Source: JBIYSM02 sp044759095 | GTDB lineage: Bacteria; Bacillota; Bacilli; Brevibacillales; Brevibacillaceae | NCBI RefSeq assembly: GCF_044759095.2 | Contig: NZ_JBIYSM020000035.1 | Location: 1-49,712 of the forward strand | Reading direction: 5' to 3' | Length of the DNA: 49,712 nt | Part shown: one piece after another, positions 49,671-49,712 of the stretch | How positions within the stretch are numbered: the stretch's first letter is position 1 | Layout: each line of letters begins with the position of its first letter | Made by a program: the position numbers and the translations under genes | Notes under the pieces: model-generated | Databases searched by the model: none | Seen by the model: the letters and a program-made list of their open reading frames with translations, nothing else | Told to the model about the DNA's origin: nothing

Positions 49671-49712
49671 TTAGAGGAAACTTTTTATGCGTTCCGGAAC
49701 GTTTATTTCAGG

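Noticed and set aside
49565..49712. Lysine riboswitch ahead of lysC
   Set aside because: None of the conserved L-box core sequences is visible in the available 148 bp; it could lie beyond the window.

Overview
The window reads as chromosome of a spore-forming member of the Paenibacillaceae, most likely Brevibacillus-like. The reasons are the gene order lysC–yslB–sdhCAB–gerE–murI–gerM–rph–rdgB–ysnB–tig–clpP–clpX–lonB–lonA–engB–hemAXCDBL, which is shared in large part with Bacillus subtilis; the sporulation genes gerE and gerM; strong GGAGG ribosome sites; frequent TTG/GTG starts (lonA, sodF, a DMT transporter, a GH84 enzyme, tig, a TIR-like gene); and secreted InhA-type and subtilisin-type proteases. 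Almost everything is on the minus strand, so genes are read from right to left. No rRNA, tRNA or CRISPR array was seen.

Layout from left to right. 1–200: start of a transposase running off the edge, with an inverted repeat. 227–6420: accessory zone with an SLH-tagged 5'-nucleotidase, two alpha/beta hydrolases, a Gmad2 lipoprotein and a two-gene TIR-like module, punctuated by three copies of a structured dispersed repeat. 6438–12657: the hemAXCDBL operon making uroporphyrinogen precursors from glutamyl-tRNA, plus the cytochrome assembly protein HemX. 12890–15364: a DMT transporter and a GH84 glycosidase, with a fourth repeat copy between them. 15393–23726: protein quality control (engB, lonA, lonB, clpX, clpP, tig). 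23856–28174: ysnB, rdgB, rph, gerM, murI. 28350–44141: a second, larger accessory zone holding sodF, a fixABCX electron-bifurcating operon, two small genes (50 and 51 aa), inhA, cysK, gerE, two orphan ABC permeases, cheX, an unknown gene and a giant subtilase. The fifth repeat copy lies here. 44317–49564: sdhCAB, yslB and lysC.

How it works together. The core blocks cover tetrapyrrole synthesis, succinate oxidation, proteolysis and RNA/nucleotide housekeeping. FixABCX would couple electron-transfer flavoprotein and quinone to low-potential ferredoxin reduction. The secreted proteases and the surface nucleotidase suggest nutrient scavenging.

The most unusual content is (i) a dispersed ~100–130 bp element in five copies. 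Each copy sits just beyond an intrinsic terminator and carries a stem-loop whose stem covaries while its loop is conserved. (ii) A TIR-like/unknown-sensor gene translationally coupled to an 84-aa basic protein, bracketed by two of these repeats; this is a candidate uncharacterised defence or signalling module.
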